Positions 16,429 to 24,325 of a stretch of 64,000 bases of DNA are shown here, in pieces. Numbering within the stretch: position 1 is the stretch's first letter; each line of letters starts with the position of its first letter. The notes below the pieces were generated by a model. That model was given only the letters and a program-made list of their open reading frames with translations. It ran no database searches and was not told the origin of the DNA. This stretch comes from Neobacillus cucumis (GTDB lineage Bacteria; Bacillota; Bacilli; Bacillales_B; DSM-18226). The DNA is taken from positions 248,001 to 312,000 of the forward strand of contig NZ_JAEHGC010000002.1 of assembly GCF_016107705.1 (NCBI RefSeq), written 5' to 3'. The translations under genes and the position numbers were made by a program.

Positions 16429-16992
16429 ATGAAGAACAAACTTTTTGTTTTGATTCTTGGGTTGTTTTTAGCCGTACCAGGTCTAGCATCAGCACACAAC
16501 CATATTCCCGTTGATCATGAAGGGCATGATAATCATAAGGGAGATTGCTGTGATAAAGATAATCACCGTCACCATTTTATGCACGGAGATTGGAAGGCAA
16601 AAATGGCTGCGCGGGAAGGGAAAATTTTAGCGTGGGTGAACCAATATACCCCTGAGAAAAAAGCGGAATGGACGAAAATGTTCTCAGAGAAAAAGGTTCT
16701 GATGATGAAATGGCTAAGCCCGCAAAATGCAGCAAAGCGCGAGCAGTGGAAAAAAGAGCGCATGGAAAAAATGGAGAAGTTCCGAAAGCAGTATGATGAA
16801 GGAAAGATAACCAAAGAAGAATTCCTTAAAAAAGTTCATGGCGGCAAGGACATGAGCCATTGGCAAACCTACCATGAATTAGAGGAAGCCGTGGCAGAAA
16901 AAGACAAAGAAGAGGCTAAAAAATACCTAAATCAATTATTGGAGCAATACAAAGCACATAACCAAATGTTAAAAGATTTAATGGCAAAATAG
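16429..16992 (+). CDS. secreted His/Cys-rich helical protein
   Basis: A 187-aa protein with a clear signal peptide (KLFVLILGLFLAVPGLASA, cleavage near residue 22). The first 35 mature residues are packed with metal ligands (AHNHIPVDHEGHDNHKGDCCDKDNHRHHFMH): ten His and two adjacent Cys. The remaining 130 residues are almost all Lys/Glu/Met/Gln-rich helix, with a short SHOCT-like segment (YDEGKITKEEFLKKV). Metal binding outside the cell is inferred from composition. The layout is reminiscent of CpxP/Spy-like helical periplasmic proteins, but no family is assigned. Strong ATG with AAGGGAG, own terminator. Confidence 0.75.
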   Translation: MKNKLFVLILGLFLAVPGLASAHNHIPVDHEGHDNHKGDCCDKDNHRHHFMHGDWKAKMAAREGKILAWVNQYTPEKKAEWTKMFSEKKVLMMKWLSPQNAAKREQWKKERMEKMEKFRKQYDEGKITKEEFLKKVHGGKDMSHWQTYHELEEAVAEKDKEEAKKYLNQLLEQYKAHNQMLKDLMAK

Positions 16993-17001
16993 TTTTTTTT
17001 C

Positions 17002-17033
17002 AAAACGCTCATTCTTGTGAATGAGCGTTTTTG
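17002..17033. terminator. terminator after His-rich protein
   Basis: AAAACGCTCATTC and GAATGAGCGTTTT give a perfect 13-bp stem with a TTGT loop; symmetrical enough to serve the convergent minus-strand gene as well. Confidence 0.9.
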
Positions 17034-17057
17034 GTTCAAAAAAGCAGGATTGGTTTT

Positions 17058-17471
17058 TCAATCATCCAATTCTTCCACATTCACTAAGACATTGTCCTTA
17101 TAGTAGACAATTAATTCGCTGGTTGCCTGTGCGGCCTTTTGAATGATCCTAAGATTTCTGCAAAACAAAGGGATTTCAACGGACCCGCTTCGGAAAATAA
17201 TATAGGTAAATTCTTCCGAAAACGGTGATTCCTCATCGCGGATCATCAAAAATGTCCCTTGAAAACTAGAAAGAGCATGAATGTCTGAATTCTCTGCTTC
17301 TTCCACTTGAACGAGAAAATTTTCATTCACATGCCTTAGAAGTTCTCTCAAAAATAAAAGCAGAGCAATAAAACCTAAGACCATTAAGGCAACCATATAG
17401 CTATCTGACAGCGTAGGAATCGAAATAGCCAACACCCAGCAAAGCACAGCAACCACAATGTGAAAATACAT
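17058..17471 (-). CDS. membrane-anchored hypothetical protein
   Basis: A 137-aa protein. Two hydrophobic helices fill residues 1-45 (YFHIVVAVLCWVLAI and VALMVLGFIALLLFL). They are followed by a soluble beta-rich domain of about 90 residues ending in VNVEELDD. The start is the ATG five bases after AGGTGG. No family recognised. It is monocistronic on the minus strand. Confidence 0.7.
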   Translation of the reverse strand: MYFHIVVAVLCWVLAISIPTLSDSYMVALMVLGFIALLLFLRELLRHVNENFLVQVEEAENSDIHALSSFQGTFLMIRDEESPFSEEFTYIIFRSGSVEIPLFCRNLRIIQKAAQATSELIVYYKDNVLVNVEELDD

Positions 17472-17649
17472 AATTTCCACCTACATTTAAAAACTGAAAA
17501 TTTAATTATTTGTATTTTTAGAATACAATAATTTTTCGAAATCGTAAATGTTTAGTTTTACGAAACTGTTAAATTTTGATTACTACTTTTAAAAACAGAA
17601 AGATGAGGGAAGATATATAATTGAAGGCTAGTCACGAGGAGGAATGAGA

Positions 17650-17775
17650 ATGAATCGAAAAAATTTAATGATGACCACTGTTGCCCTTGGTGCTGCATAT
17701 TTACTAAGAAATAAAAAATCCCGGCAAAAGCTGATGGGTCAATTCCAATCCTTGGCAGAGAAATCACGAAGATAA
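17650..17775 (+). CDS. 41-aa small protein, DUF3918/YrzQ-like
   Basis: ATG seven bases after GAGGAGG. It reads MNRKNLMMTTVALGAAYLLR followed by a basic tail (NKKSRQKLMGQF) ending EKSRR. The short hydrophobic stretch near the N-terminus plus basic C-terminus resembles the Bacillus DUF3918 (YrzQ) family of tiny proteins. A terminator follows directly, so it is a discrete transcription unit. Function unknown. Confidence 0.7.
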   Translation: MNRKNLMMTTVALGAAYLLRNKKSRQKLMGQFQSLAEKSRR

Positions 17776-17784
17776 TTCCCTGAC

Positions 17785-17818
17785 ACATTCCCTGTACAAC
17801 TTAGGGGATGTTTTTTTA
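17785..17818 (+). terminator. terminator after 41-aa gene
   Basis: ACATTCCC and GGGGATGT (one G-T pair) flank an 11-base loop, followed by seven T residues. Confidence 0.7.
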
Positions 17819-17985
17819 TTAAGCTGTGTTAAATGTGAATGCTGACTTTTTAACATCGTTGATTAGAGCAGAGTGCCTGAAGCGGAAATCACATCGTTTA
17901 ACAAAGCCTTTCATTAAACATGCAAAACCTACCTTAATGCCATCATTCTTGTACGGACATACTTTCTATGAAGGGGGAATTTATC

Positions 17986-19275
17986 ATGAGTTTAAACACT
18001 ACATTGGAAGCAAAACATTCATGGAAAGAAGTTTTAAATAAAGTAATGGCGCTAGATCCTAAAAAATTAGAAGTGATTAAAGCAACCTTGCCGGTGGTAA
18101 AAGAACATGGCGAGGCAATTACGAAGCAATTTTATAAGCGAATGTTTAAACAACATCCGGAACTAAAAAATATTTTTAATCAGACGCACCAAATCACCGG
18201 CCATCAACCAAAAGCATTAGCGGATGCCGTTTACGGTGCAGCAGCAAACATTGAAGATTTTAGTCAAATCATGCCAGTACTTGAGCGAATTGGTGAGAAG
18301 CATCGCAGCCTACAAATTAAACCTGAACACTACCCAATCGTTGGTGAAAACCTTTTGGGCGCGATAAAAGAAGTTCTTGGCGATGCTGCTACAGATGAGA
18401 TCATGAATGCATGGGCAGATGCCTATGGGGTGATTGCAGATGTGTTCATTCGTATGGAAGACAAAATGTATAAGTCGACTGAATCACAGCCGGGCGGTTG
18501 GGCAGGGTTCCGTGATTTTGTAGTAGACCGAAAAGTAAAGGAAAGCGATGTAATTACTTCCTTTTATTTAAAACCAAAAGATGGACAACAAATCACTACC
18601 TTTATTCCCGGTCAATATATTACAGTAAAAATGGAAATGAGCAGTGAAGAATATACTCATTTAAGGCAATATAGTTTATCTGACAGACCTGGTTTGGAGT
18701 ATTACCGAATCAGTGTAAAACGGGAGGATGCAAGAAGCGAAGGAATTCCGAACGGGATTGTATCAACTTATTTGCACAGCCATGTGAATGAGGGGGATAT
18801 CATTCCCATCACGGCACCTGCCGGAGATTTTTACTTAAATATGGATTCTAGCCTGCCATTAGTCTTAATCAGTGGCGGGGTAGGTTTAACACCAATGATG
18901 TGTATGTTGAATACAACGGTGAACGAAAATCCGAATCGAACGGTTTATTATATACATGCAGCAATTAACAGCAATTTGCATGCGTTTAAAGATCACGTCA
19001 ATGACCTTGCCGCAGAACATAAAAATGTAAAATCCTTCGTCATATATGAAAAACCTAGTGAAACCGATCAGGAAATGAAGAATTACGATAAGGAAGGCTT
19101 TTTTACACTTGAATGGCTGCAAAGTGTTTTACCATCCAATGATGCGGATTTTTACTTTTGTGGCCCTTCGCCATTTATGAAGGTTGTCAATCAATCGTTA
19201 AAACAATGGAAAGTCCCTGAAGAACAGATTCACTATGAGTTTTTCGGCTCCTTTGGAAATCTGGACGAGTTTTAA
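17986..19275 (+). CDS. hmp: second flavohaemoglobin / nitric oxide dioxygenase, N-terminally extended
   Basis: A 429-aa paralogue of the Hmp at 9227-10438 with the same motifs: EKHRSLQIKPEHYPIVG (haem pocket), RQYSLSD (FAD), GGVGLTPM and YFCGPSPFM (NAD). The start eight bases after GAAGGGGG gives about 20 residues before the canonical beginning (ALDPKKLEVIKATLP), including an amphipathic stretch KHSWKEVLNKVM. An internal ATG at the usual Hmp start lacks a good ribosome site. Unlike the first copy, no Fnr palindrome is visible upstream, so the two genes are probably regulated differently. Confidence 0.94.
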   Translation: MSLNTTLEAKHSWKEVLNKVMALDPKKLEVIKATLPVVKEHGEAITKQFYKRMFKQHPELKNIFNQTHQITGHQPKALADAVYGAAANIEDFSQIMPVLERIGEKHRSLQIKPEHYPIVGENLLGAIKEVLGDAATDEIMNAWADAYGVIADVFIRMEDKMYKSTESQPGGWAGFRDFVVDRKVKESDVITSFYLKPKDGQQITTFIPGQYITVKMEMSSEEYTHLRQYSLSDRPGLEYYRISVKREDARSEGIPNGIVSTYLHSHVNEGDIIPITAPAGDFYLNMDSSLPLVLISGGVGLTPMMCMLNTTVNENPNRTVYYIHAAINSNLHAFKDHVNDLAAEHKNVKSFVIYEKPSETDQEMKNYDKEGFFTLEWLQSVLPSNDADFYFCGPSPFMKVVNQSLKQWKVPEEQIHYEFFGSFGNLDEF

Positions 19276-19283
19276 AACTAACA

Positions 19284-19318
19284 AAAAATGCAAGATGAAC
19301 AATCATCTTGCATTTTGC
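19284..19318. terminator. bidirectional terminator between hmp copy 2 and tatA
   Basis: AAAATGCAAGATGA and TCATCTTGCATTTT form a perfect 14-bp stem with a short loop between two convergent genes. Confidence 0.9.
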
Positions 19319-19321
19319 CTT

Positions 19322-19531
19322 TTATTTTTTCAAATCAATTTGTTTTGCTTCTTTAATATCTTCTTTAAATTCTTCCTTTATATCGTCGGCAATTCCTTCG
19401 GTTGCTTTCTTAAATTCGCGAATCGATTTTCCAAAAGCACGTCCAATTTCCGGGAGCTTATTTGGGCCAAAAATGACTAATGCAACAACTAAGATTAAGA
19501 TTAATCCTGGTACTCCAATATTTGAGAACAT
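19322..19531 (-). CDS. tatA: twin-arginine translocase subunit TatA/E
   Basis: A 69-aa protein with one N-terminal membrane helix ([19 protein letters not shown]), the conserved [21 protein letters not shown] amphipathic region (the FGPxKLPExG motif) and a charged tail of Glu/Lys. This is the pore-forming component of the Tat export pathway for folded redox proteins. ATG after AAGGAGTG. No tatC is adjacent, as is common for extra tatA copies in bacilli; the partner TatC must be elsewhere. Confidence 0.94.
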   Translation of the reverse strand: MFSNIGVPGLILILVVALVIFGPNKLPEIGRAFGKSIREFKKATEGIADDIKEEFKEDIKEAKQIDLKK

Positions 19532-19605
19532 GGTAACACTCCTTGCGAAGATGGTTATTTACTTCTATCCTCATTATAACTTTTTATCTTAGATTGTACA
19601 GTATA

Positions 19606-19686
19606 TTAAGCAAATGTAGCATGAATCATAAATAAGATAAAGAATCCTATTCCCAGCTCAAATGCCACTATTTTAATGGTTAACAC
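19606..19686 (-). CDS. possible 26-aa membrane microprotein
   Basis: A short ORF in the roughly 330-base gap between tatA and the ABC ATPase. It reads, from a GTG, LTIKIVAFELGIGFFILF then MIHATFA. It is a single hydrophobic helix. GAGGTG lies directly against the GTG, which is too close for a good start; an ATT or later GTG would be better spaced. Reported because the hydrophobic pattern and AGGTGG are suggestive, but support is weak. The rest of this gap is AT-rich with a -10-like TATAAT at 19817-19822. Confidence 0.25.
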   Translation of the reverse strand: MLTIKIVAFELGIGFFILFMIHATFA

Positions 19687-19862
19687 CACCTCAAAATATT
19701 GTTCTTGCCAATCATAAAGAATAAATATTAATTATTTCTTAAGATTCCCTTAATATTTAGAAAAAGATTAAATTTTATCTTTTTCAAGAATAGGTATTTC
19801 ATTGTTTCTAGAAATGTATAATATATAGGTTGCAAAAAATGGATTTTTTTGGAGGGTAATAA

Positions 19863-20783
19863 ATGGAGGAATCGGTAATTGTAAGTAATTTGGTAAAAAC
19901 ATTTGGCTCAAAAAAGGCCCTTGAAAATGTTTCATTTACTGTAAAGGAAGGAAGCTGCTTTGGTTTGCTTGGTCCAAACGGGGCAGGTAAATCAACCACG
20001 ATGAAAATTATTACAGGTATTATTGAAGCAAATGAAGGGGGAGTGGATCTGTTTGGGCAGGATATCCGAAAATCTGCGGAGTCAATTCGCAAGATCGTCG
20101 GTTACGTTCCTCAGGAAATTACCCTATACGATAAAATTTCCGCTTATAACAATCTTATCTTTTTTGGAGAAATGTACGGGGTGAAGGGTGAGCTGCTTAA
20201 AGAGAGAATTACTGAAGTGTTGGACCAGGTGGGGCTTAATGAACGGGCTAATGATCCAATCAATACCTATTCAGGCGGGATGAAGCGAAGGATTAATATT
20301 GCCGCCGCCATGCTCCACAAACCAAAATTGATTATTCTGGATGAACCAACCGTGGGGATTGACCCGCAATCACGCAATCATATTTTTGAAATTATAAAGA
20401 CTCTACGTTCTGAGGGAGTAACGATCATTTATTCCACTCACTATATGGAAGAGGTGGAGGCTCTTTGCGATGATATTGCCATTATTGATCATGGTAAGGT
20501 CATTGTCCAAGGGAATCTGGATGACTTACTACGCTTATATGCAACAAAAGCGATTTACCTTGAGTTAGAAGATCAGCAACATTTACCTGCAATCCCAGGT
20601 ATCAAGAAGGTCAGCGAACATAAGAAGGGCTGGCTGCTTGAAACGGATGAGGTTTTACCTTCAATGGAAAATACCATCCAAGCAGTAACGGAGACAGGAG
20701 CCAAAGTAAAGGCATTAGAAATGATGAAACCTTCACTCGAAAGTGTTTTCTTATCCTTAACGGGAACGACCCTCCGAGATTAA
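19863..20783 (+). CDS. ABC transporter ATP-binding protein (DrrA/ABC-2 type)
   Basis: A 306-aa ATPase with Walker A GPNGAGKSTTM (about 37-47), signature YSGGMKRRINIAAAM, Walker B LIILDEPTVGIDPQSR and switch His in YSTHYMEE. The GIDPQSR form and the C-terminal domain of about 90 residues are typical of DrrA-like drug exporter ATPases. ATG six bases after GGAGGG. The permease follows 21 bases later, making a two-gene exporter. Confidence 0.93.
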   Translation: MEESVIVSNLVKTFGSKKALENVSFTVKEGSCFGLLGPNGAGKSTTMKIITGIIEANEGGVDLFGQDIRKSAESIRKIVGYVPQEITLYDKISAYNNLIFFGEMYGVKGELLKERITEVLDQVGLNERANDPINTYSGGMKRRINIAAAMLHKPKLIILDEPTVGIDPQSRNHIFEIIKTLRSEGVTIIYSTHYMEEVEALCDDIAIIDHGKVIVQGNLDDLLRLYATKAIYLELEDQQHLPAIPGIKKVSEHKKGWLLETDEVLPSMENTIQAVTETGAKVKALEMMKPSLESVFLSLTGTTLRD

Positions 20784-20804
20784 TGAAGAAAAGGAGAACG
20801 TGCA

Positions 20805-21950
20805 ATGATCAAAAGCATTATTCGGAAAGAAATTCAAATAACACTGAAGGAAAAAGGGACCTTTTTTTGGCTGTTTTTACTTCCAATCTTTTTTATTGTC
20901 ATTTTTGCATCGATTTTCGGAAACACCTCAGATAAAATCACCATTTCCTATTATGACCAAGACCACTCCGAGATGTCCCAAATGTTTTTAAAGCAATTAA
21001 AGCAAATTCCCGGTTTTGAATTAAAAAAGGATTCTTCTCTTTCATTGAAAGAACAAATTAAAGAAATAAAAGAGGGGCGGTCCACATCACTTTTGGTTAT
21101 TCCAAAAGGTTACGAGGAAAATTTAAAGGCAAATCGACCTGCAGATATCCAGCTATTCCGAGATGCAACAGCAGATTCAGCCGTCGCACCGATTAAAGCG
21201 GTACTCGAGAATATGACAACATCTTTTAGAGAAGCCAAACTCTCACAAACGCTTCAAACCTTAGGGCAAAACACTGATCAGGCCAAAGTCACTTTGACGC
21301 CGCCAGTCGAAGTGAAAGAAATTAAAGAAAATGCCGCTAAATTGAATATGATTACGCAGGTTGTCCCAGGATATACGGTAATGTTTGTATTTTTTATCAT
21401 GATCACAATGGTTCGAAATTTCATTAAAGACAAAGAGTCAGGGATGCTTTCGCGTCTAAGGAGTACGCCGATGAAATCCTACCATTATTTAATAGGGATG
21501 TGGGTGCCGAATATATTGGTCGTCATAACTCAATCCACTGTATTATTAATGTTTGGAAAAGTGGTATATGACTTGAATATCGGAGATCTGCTTTCAATAA
21601 TCTTAATTGTTATAAGTTTGGCGATATGTGCAACCGGCTTAGGTTTACTACTGTCTGTATTTGTTCGTAGTGAAAATCAAGGCGTTGCCTTTGTGCAAAT
21701 CATTACGATGGGCGGTGCTGTTGTTGGAGGTTTATGGTTTCCTTATGATTTCCTGCCAAGATTTGCACAGATTATCGGTAAATTCACTCCTCAGTATTGG
21801 GCTCAGCAGGGCATGCAGAATGTCATGATTCGCGGGGCACATTTGGGGGATATTTGGATGACCATCTTGATCCTTTTAGCATTTGGATTAATAGGTTTAA
21901 TGATTGCTAGTTTACGATTTAAAAAGTTTTTTACGACTTCGATTAATTAA
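20805..21950 (+). CDS. ABC-2 type permease (YhgE/YadH-like, drug or lipid export)
   Basis: A 381-aa protein with the standard ABC-2 layout: TM1 at about 20-40, a large extracytoplasmic domain (about 45-185) and five membrane segments. The second half contains FIKDKESGMLSRLRSTPMKSYHYLIG, the conserved ABC-2 cytoplasmic signature, and the terminal FLPRFAQIIGKFTPQYWAQQG motif common to this branch. It pairs with the ATPase upstream; substrate unknown. Confidence 0.92.
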   Translation: MIKSIIRKEIQITLKEKGTFFWLFLLPIFFIVIFASIFGNTSDKITISYYDQDHSEMSQMFLKQLKQIPGFELKKDSSLSLKEQIKEIKEGRSTSLLVIPKGYEENLKANRPADIQLFRDATADSAVAPIKAVLENMTTSFREAKLSQTLQTLGQNTDQAKVTLTPPVEVKEIKENAAKLNMITQVVPGYTVMFVFFIMITMVRNFIKDKESGMLSRLRSTPMKSYHYLIGMWVPNILVVITQSTVLLMFGKVVYDLNIGDLLSIILIVISLAICATGLGLLLSVFVRSENQGVAFVQIITMGGAVVGGLWFPYDFLPRFAQIIGKFTPQYWAQQGMQNVMIRGAHLGDIWMTILILLAFGLIGLMIASLRFKKFFTTSIN

Positions 21951-21962
21951 AAAAGGTTATTA

Positions 21963-21998
21963 AAAAACACGCTGAGTTCATTTTTAGCGTGTTTTAAT
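21963..21998 (+). terminator. terminator after ABC exporter
   Basis: AACACGCT and AGCGTGTT form an 8-bp stem followed by TTAATACTTTT. Confidence 0.65.
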
Positions 21999-22101
21999 AC
22001 TTTTATTGATTTGAAATTTTTTTAAGCTGAACTTGTGCCTTATGACTGGCAAGATTTTCAAAGACTATTGGATAAAGCAAGAAAATGGATTTGTCTGCTA
22101 A

Positions 22102-22161
22102 TTTTTTTTGCGCTAAATATACTTTTTGTTTTTAAAAGCGCAAAAAAATTTGGCGCTTTTT
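22102..22161. repeat. three GCGC-cored half-sites upstream of a sigma-54 promoter
   Basis: TTTTTTTGCGCT (22103-22114) and AGCGCAAAAAAA (22137-22148) are perfect 12-base inverted copies, starting 34 bases apart (about three helical turns). A third copy, GGCGCTTTTT, follows at 22152-22161 and forms an 8-bp hairpin with AAAAGCGC. They lie about 45-105 bases upstream of the -24 element, where enhancer-binding activators of sigma-54 usually bind. The right-hand pair could alternatively be a terminator. Confidence 0.5.
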
Positions 22162-22204
22162 AATTTTATGCCCAATAAATTTAGAATCTTTTAAAAAATC
22201 GAAA

Positions 22205-22221
22205 TTGGCACGGAACTTGCA
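22205..22221 (+). promoter_or_regulatory. sigma-54 (SigL) -24/-12 promoter
   Basis: TTGGCACGGAACTTGCA matches the -24/-12 consensus TGGCAC-N5-TTGCA at every conserved base, with the required ten bases between GG and GC. Transcription would begin near 22232 and enter the 50-aa ORF at 22342 after a leader of about 110 bases. Confidence 0.8.
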
Positions 22222-22341
22222 TTGTTTAGTAGATTGAAATTAAAAACTGGGAGGTATGAGTTTCCGGAAAGAAGAAAAATAAATTAAAAAAGAAAAAATG
22301 ATAACAGAAAATAAATTATCAATTAGTTGGAGGGATTTTAA

Positions 22342-22494
22342 ATGTGGGTAATCACTGTTCATTCAAGGAATAACGTTCAAATGTTTGAGTTTGATAATGA
22401 AAAAGAAGCAAAAGAAGTTTTGGCTAGAATTCAAGGGTATAAAATTCTTACCGAAGTAATTTATTTTAATGACGATTCTTTTAATGAAAAGTAG
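22342..22494 (+). CDS. 50-aa hypothetical protein under a sigma-54-type promoter
   Basis: ATG seven bases after GGAGGG. It reads MWVITVHSRNNVQMFEFDNE, continues KEAKEVLARIQGYKILTEV and ends IYFNDDSFNEK. The alternation of strand, helix and strand suggests a small alpha/beta fold rather than a membrane peptide. No family recognised. A sigma-54 promoter lies about 110 bases upstream, and the acyl-CoA thioesterase begins 65 bases downstream with no terminator between, so the two may be cotranscribed. Confidence 0.7.
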   Translation: MWVITVHSRNNVQMFEFDNEKEAKEVLARIQGYKILTEVIYFNDDSFNEK

Positions 22495-22559
22495 GTGGGG
22501 AGTAATTCCAATTTTGATCGAACTAAAAATAGATAGATGTGTTTTAAGGGGATGTGTTC

Positions 22560-23084
22560 ATGGAAACAAAATATTGTAAAGAATCAAGGGTTATAAGAAC
22601 AAGCCGTGTATTTCCGAATGATGTAAATAATCACAATACATTATTTGGCGGTCAGCTAATGAGTCATTTGGACCAAGTTGCTTCAACCTCTGCAGCACGT
22701 CATAGCCGTAGAGAATGTGTAACTGCTTCAACAGATACAGTTGACTTCTTACACCCGATTCAGACAACTGATTCGGTCTGTTTTGAATCATATGTAACGT
22801 GGACAGGCACATCATCAATGGAGGTATTTGTAAAAATTATTGCTGAGGACTTAAAAAGTGGTGAGTGCAAAATTGCAGCAACTGCCTTCCTAACGTTTGT
22901 AGCACTTGATCAGAATAAGCGTCCAACACCCGTTCCACGTGTTATTCCGGAAACAGAAGAAGAGAAAAGATTGCATGAAACAGCAATGGAGCGAGCAAGA
23001 ATTCGAAAAGATCGGAAACAAAAAAGTAAAGAATTAGAAGCATTTTTAACGATAAATTATCCAAGTGTACAATATAGTTTATAA
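22560..23084 (+). CDS. acyl-CoA thioesterase, hotdog fold (YkhA-like)
   Basis: A 174-aa hotdog thioesterase that hydrolyses acyl-CoA to fatty acid and CoA. The helix signature NDVNNHNTLFGGQLMSHLDQVA contains the Asn and Asp typical of the BFIT/YkhA branch; TDTVDFLHPI and ECKIAATAFLTFVALD complete the core. A charged C-terminal helix (EEEKRLHETAMERARIRK) follows. The ATG is chosen eight bases after AAGGGG rather than a GTG six bases earlier. It lies downstream of the sigma-54-type promoter; in bacilli SigL regulons often concern branched-chain or fatty acid metabolism, so a link is plausible but inferred. Confidence 0.9.
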   Translation: METKYCKESRVIRTSRVFPNDVNNHNTLFGGQLMSHLDQVASTSAARHSRRECVTASTDTVDFLHPIQTTDSVCFESYVTWTGTSSMEVFVKIIAEDLKSGECKIAATAFLTFVALDQNKRPTPVPRVIPETEEEKRLHETAMERARIRKDRKQKSKELEAFLTINYPSVQYSL

Positions 23085-23129
23085 TGATACGAATCTACCG
23101 AAGATCAAAAGATAAAATAATAGGTTAAC

Positions 23130-23160
23130 AGGGGCAATGATTAGTCATTGTCCTTTTTTA
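23130..23160 (+). terminator. terminator after thioesterase
   Basis: GGGGCAATGA and TCATTGTCC enclose a TTAG loop, followed by a T run. Confidence 0.8.
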
Positions 23161-23272
23161 TAAATAGAAAACAGGGCTAAAGTACCAACTTTGTAATATT
23201 TGACAAGTTTGTAAAATACCTATCATAGAAATAGATACGAAATTGGTAATCCAATAAAGGGGGAAATAGGTA

Positions 23273-24262
23273 TTGAAAAAGAAAAAATTTCTCACAATCT
23301 TTTTATTAGCATTTTCGATGATTCTTGCTGCTTGCAGTAGTCAAGAAGAGGATGAGAAAACGAATGGAAATGGTAATGATGAGAAAACACCAAAATTTAT
23401 GAGTATTTTAACAGGGGGAACGGGTGGAACCTATTATCCGCTCGGAGGATCATTTGCAAAAATCATCAAAGATGAAACAGGTATACAAGCCAATGTGGAA
23501 ACTAGCGGAGCATCTGCTGAAAATATGAACTCCTTGAAACAAGGGGATGCAGAAATTGCCTTTACCCAGACGGATATTGCCTCCTATGCAAAAAGTGGTA
23601 AATTGATGTTTAAAGACAATAAGGTTGAAAATGTCCAGGCGATTGCAACACTTTATCCGGAAACGATTCAAATTGTCACAACGGAAAAGTCTGGAATTAA
23701 ATCAATGGAAGATTTAAAGGGGAAAAAGGTTTCAGTTGGTGCTCCAGGTTCCGGGACAGTTGCAAATGCTGAACAAATCCTGGAATTACATGGCATGACC
23801 TTTGATGATATTAAGAAACAGGACCTCTCTTTTGATGAATCTACACAAGGCATTCAAGACGGCACAATTGATGCAGCATTTGTAACAGCAGGTACTCCTA
23901 CCGGAGCAGTTGAAAGTCTATCTGCAACAGAAGATATTGTCATCGTTCCAATTGCTGGCGATAAAATCGATGCGCTGATCGGAAAGTACCCTTACTATGT
24001 AAAGGATGAGGTTCCTGTCGGAACGTACGGTTTGAAGAATGCTGCATCCACCGTTGCTGTTCAAGCTATGCTTGTGGCAAGAAGCGACCTTTCGGAAAAA
24101 GTAGTATACGATATTACGAAAGCTATTTTTGAAAACTTAGATAAAGTAACACATGCAAAAGGAAAATTGATTAAGGTGGAAAATGGACTAAATGGTGTAG
24201 GAATCGAGGTTCATCCAGGCGCTCAAAAATATTTCGATGAAAAAGGTGTTAAGGCGCAATAA
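23273..24262 (+). CDS. TAXI-family TRAP transporter solute-binding lipoprotein
   Basis: A 329-aa lipoprotein (lipobox ILAAC, Cys near residue 21). The mature part starts with a binding-protein fold typical of the TAXI family: FMSILTGGTGGTYYPLGG, then SGASAENMNSLKQGDAEIAFTQTD and GKKVSVGAPGSGTVANAEQIL. It should deliver a small carboxylate or amino acid to the fused permease downstream. TTG start nine bases after AAGGGGG. Together with DUF1850 and the DctQM fusion this is a complete TAXI-TRAP system driven by an ion gradient. Confidence 0.95.
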   Translation: MKKKKFLTIFLLAFSMILAACSSQEEDEKTNGNGNDEKTPKFMSILTGGTGGTYYPLGGSFAKIIKDETGIQANVETSGASAENMNSLKQGDAEIAFTQTDIASYAKSGKLMFKDNKVENVQAIATLYPETIQIVTTEKSGIKSMEDLKGKKVSVGAPGSGTVANAEQILELHGMTFDDIKKQDLSFDESTQGIQDGTIDAAFVTAGTPTGAVESLSATEDIVIVPIAGDKIDALIGKYPYYVKDEVPVGTYGLKNAASTVAVQAMLVARSDLSEKVVYDITKAIFENLDKVTHAKGKLIKVENGLNGVGIEVHPGAQKYFDEKGVKAQ

Positions 24263-24325
24263 GAAGACAATGACCGGTTGTGCTAATCCAAGCAAGCCGG
24301 TCTCATTTTCAAAAGTGGAGGGAAA

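Noticed and set aside
22256..22282. Eight-codon ORF (ATG AGT TTC ... TAA) in the leader of the sigma-54 transcript
   Set aside because: GGGAGG lies only one base before the ATG, so initiation is doubtful; no attenuator structure is evident.
24272..24302. GACCGG/CCGGTC hairpin after the TAXI gene
   Set aside because: Loop is long and no T run follows; more likely an mRNA processing or stabilising hairpin than a terminator, and too weak to list.
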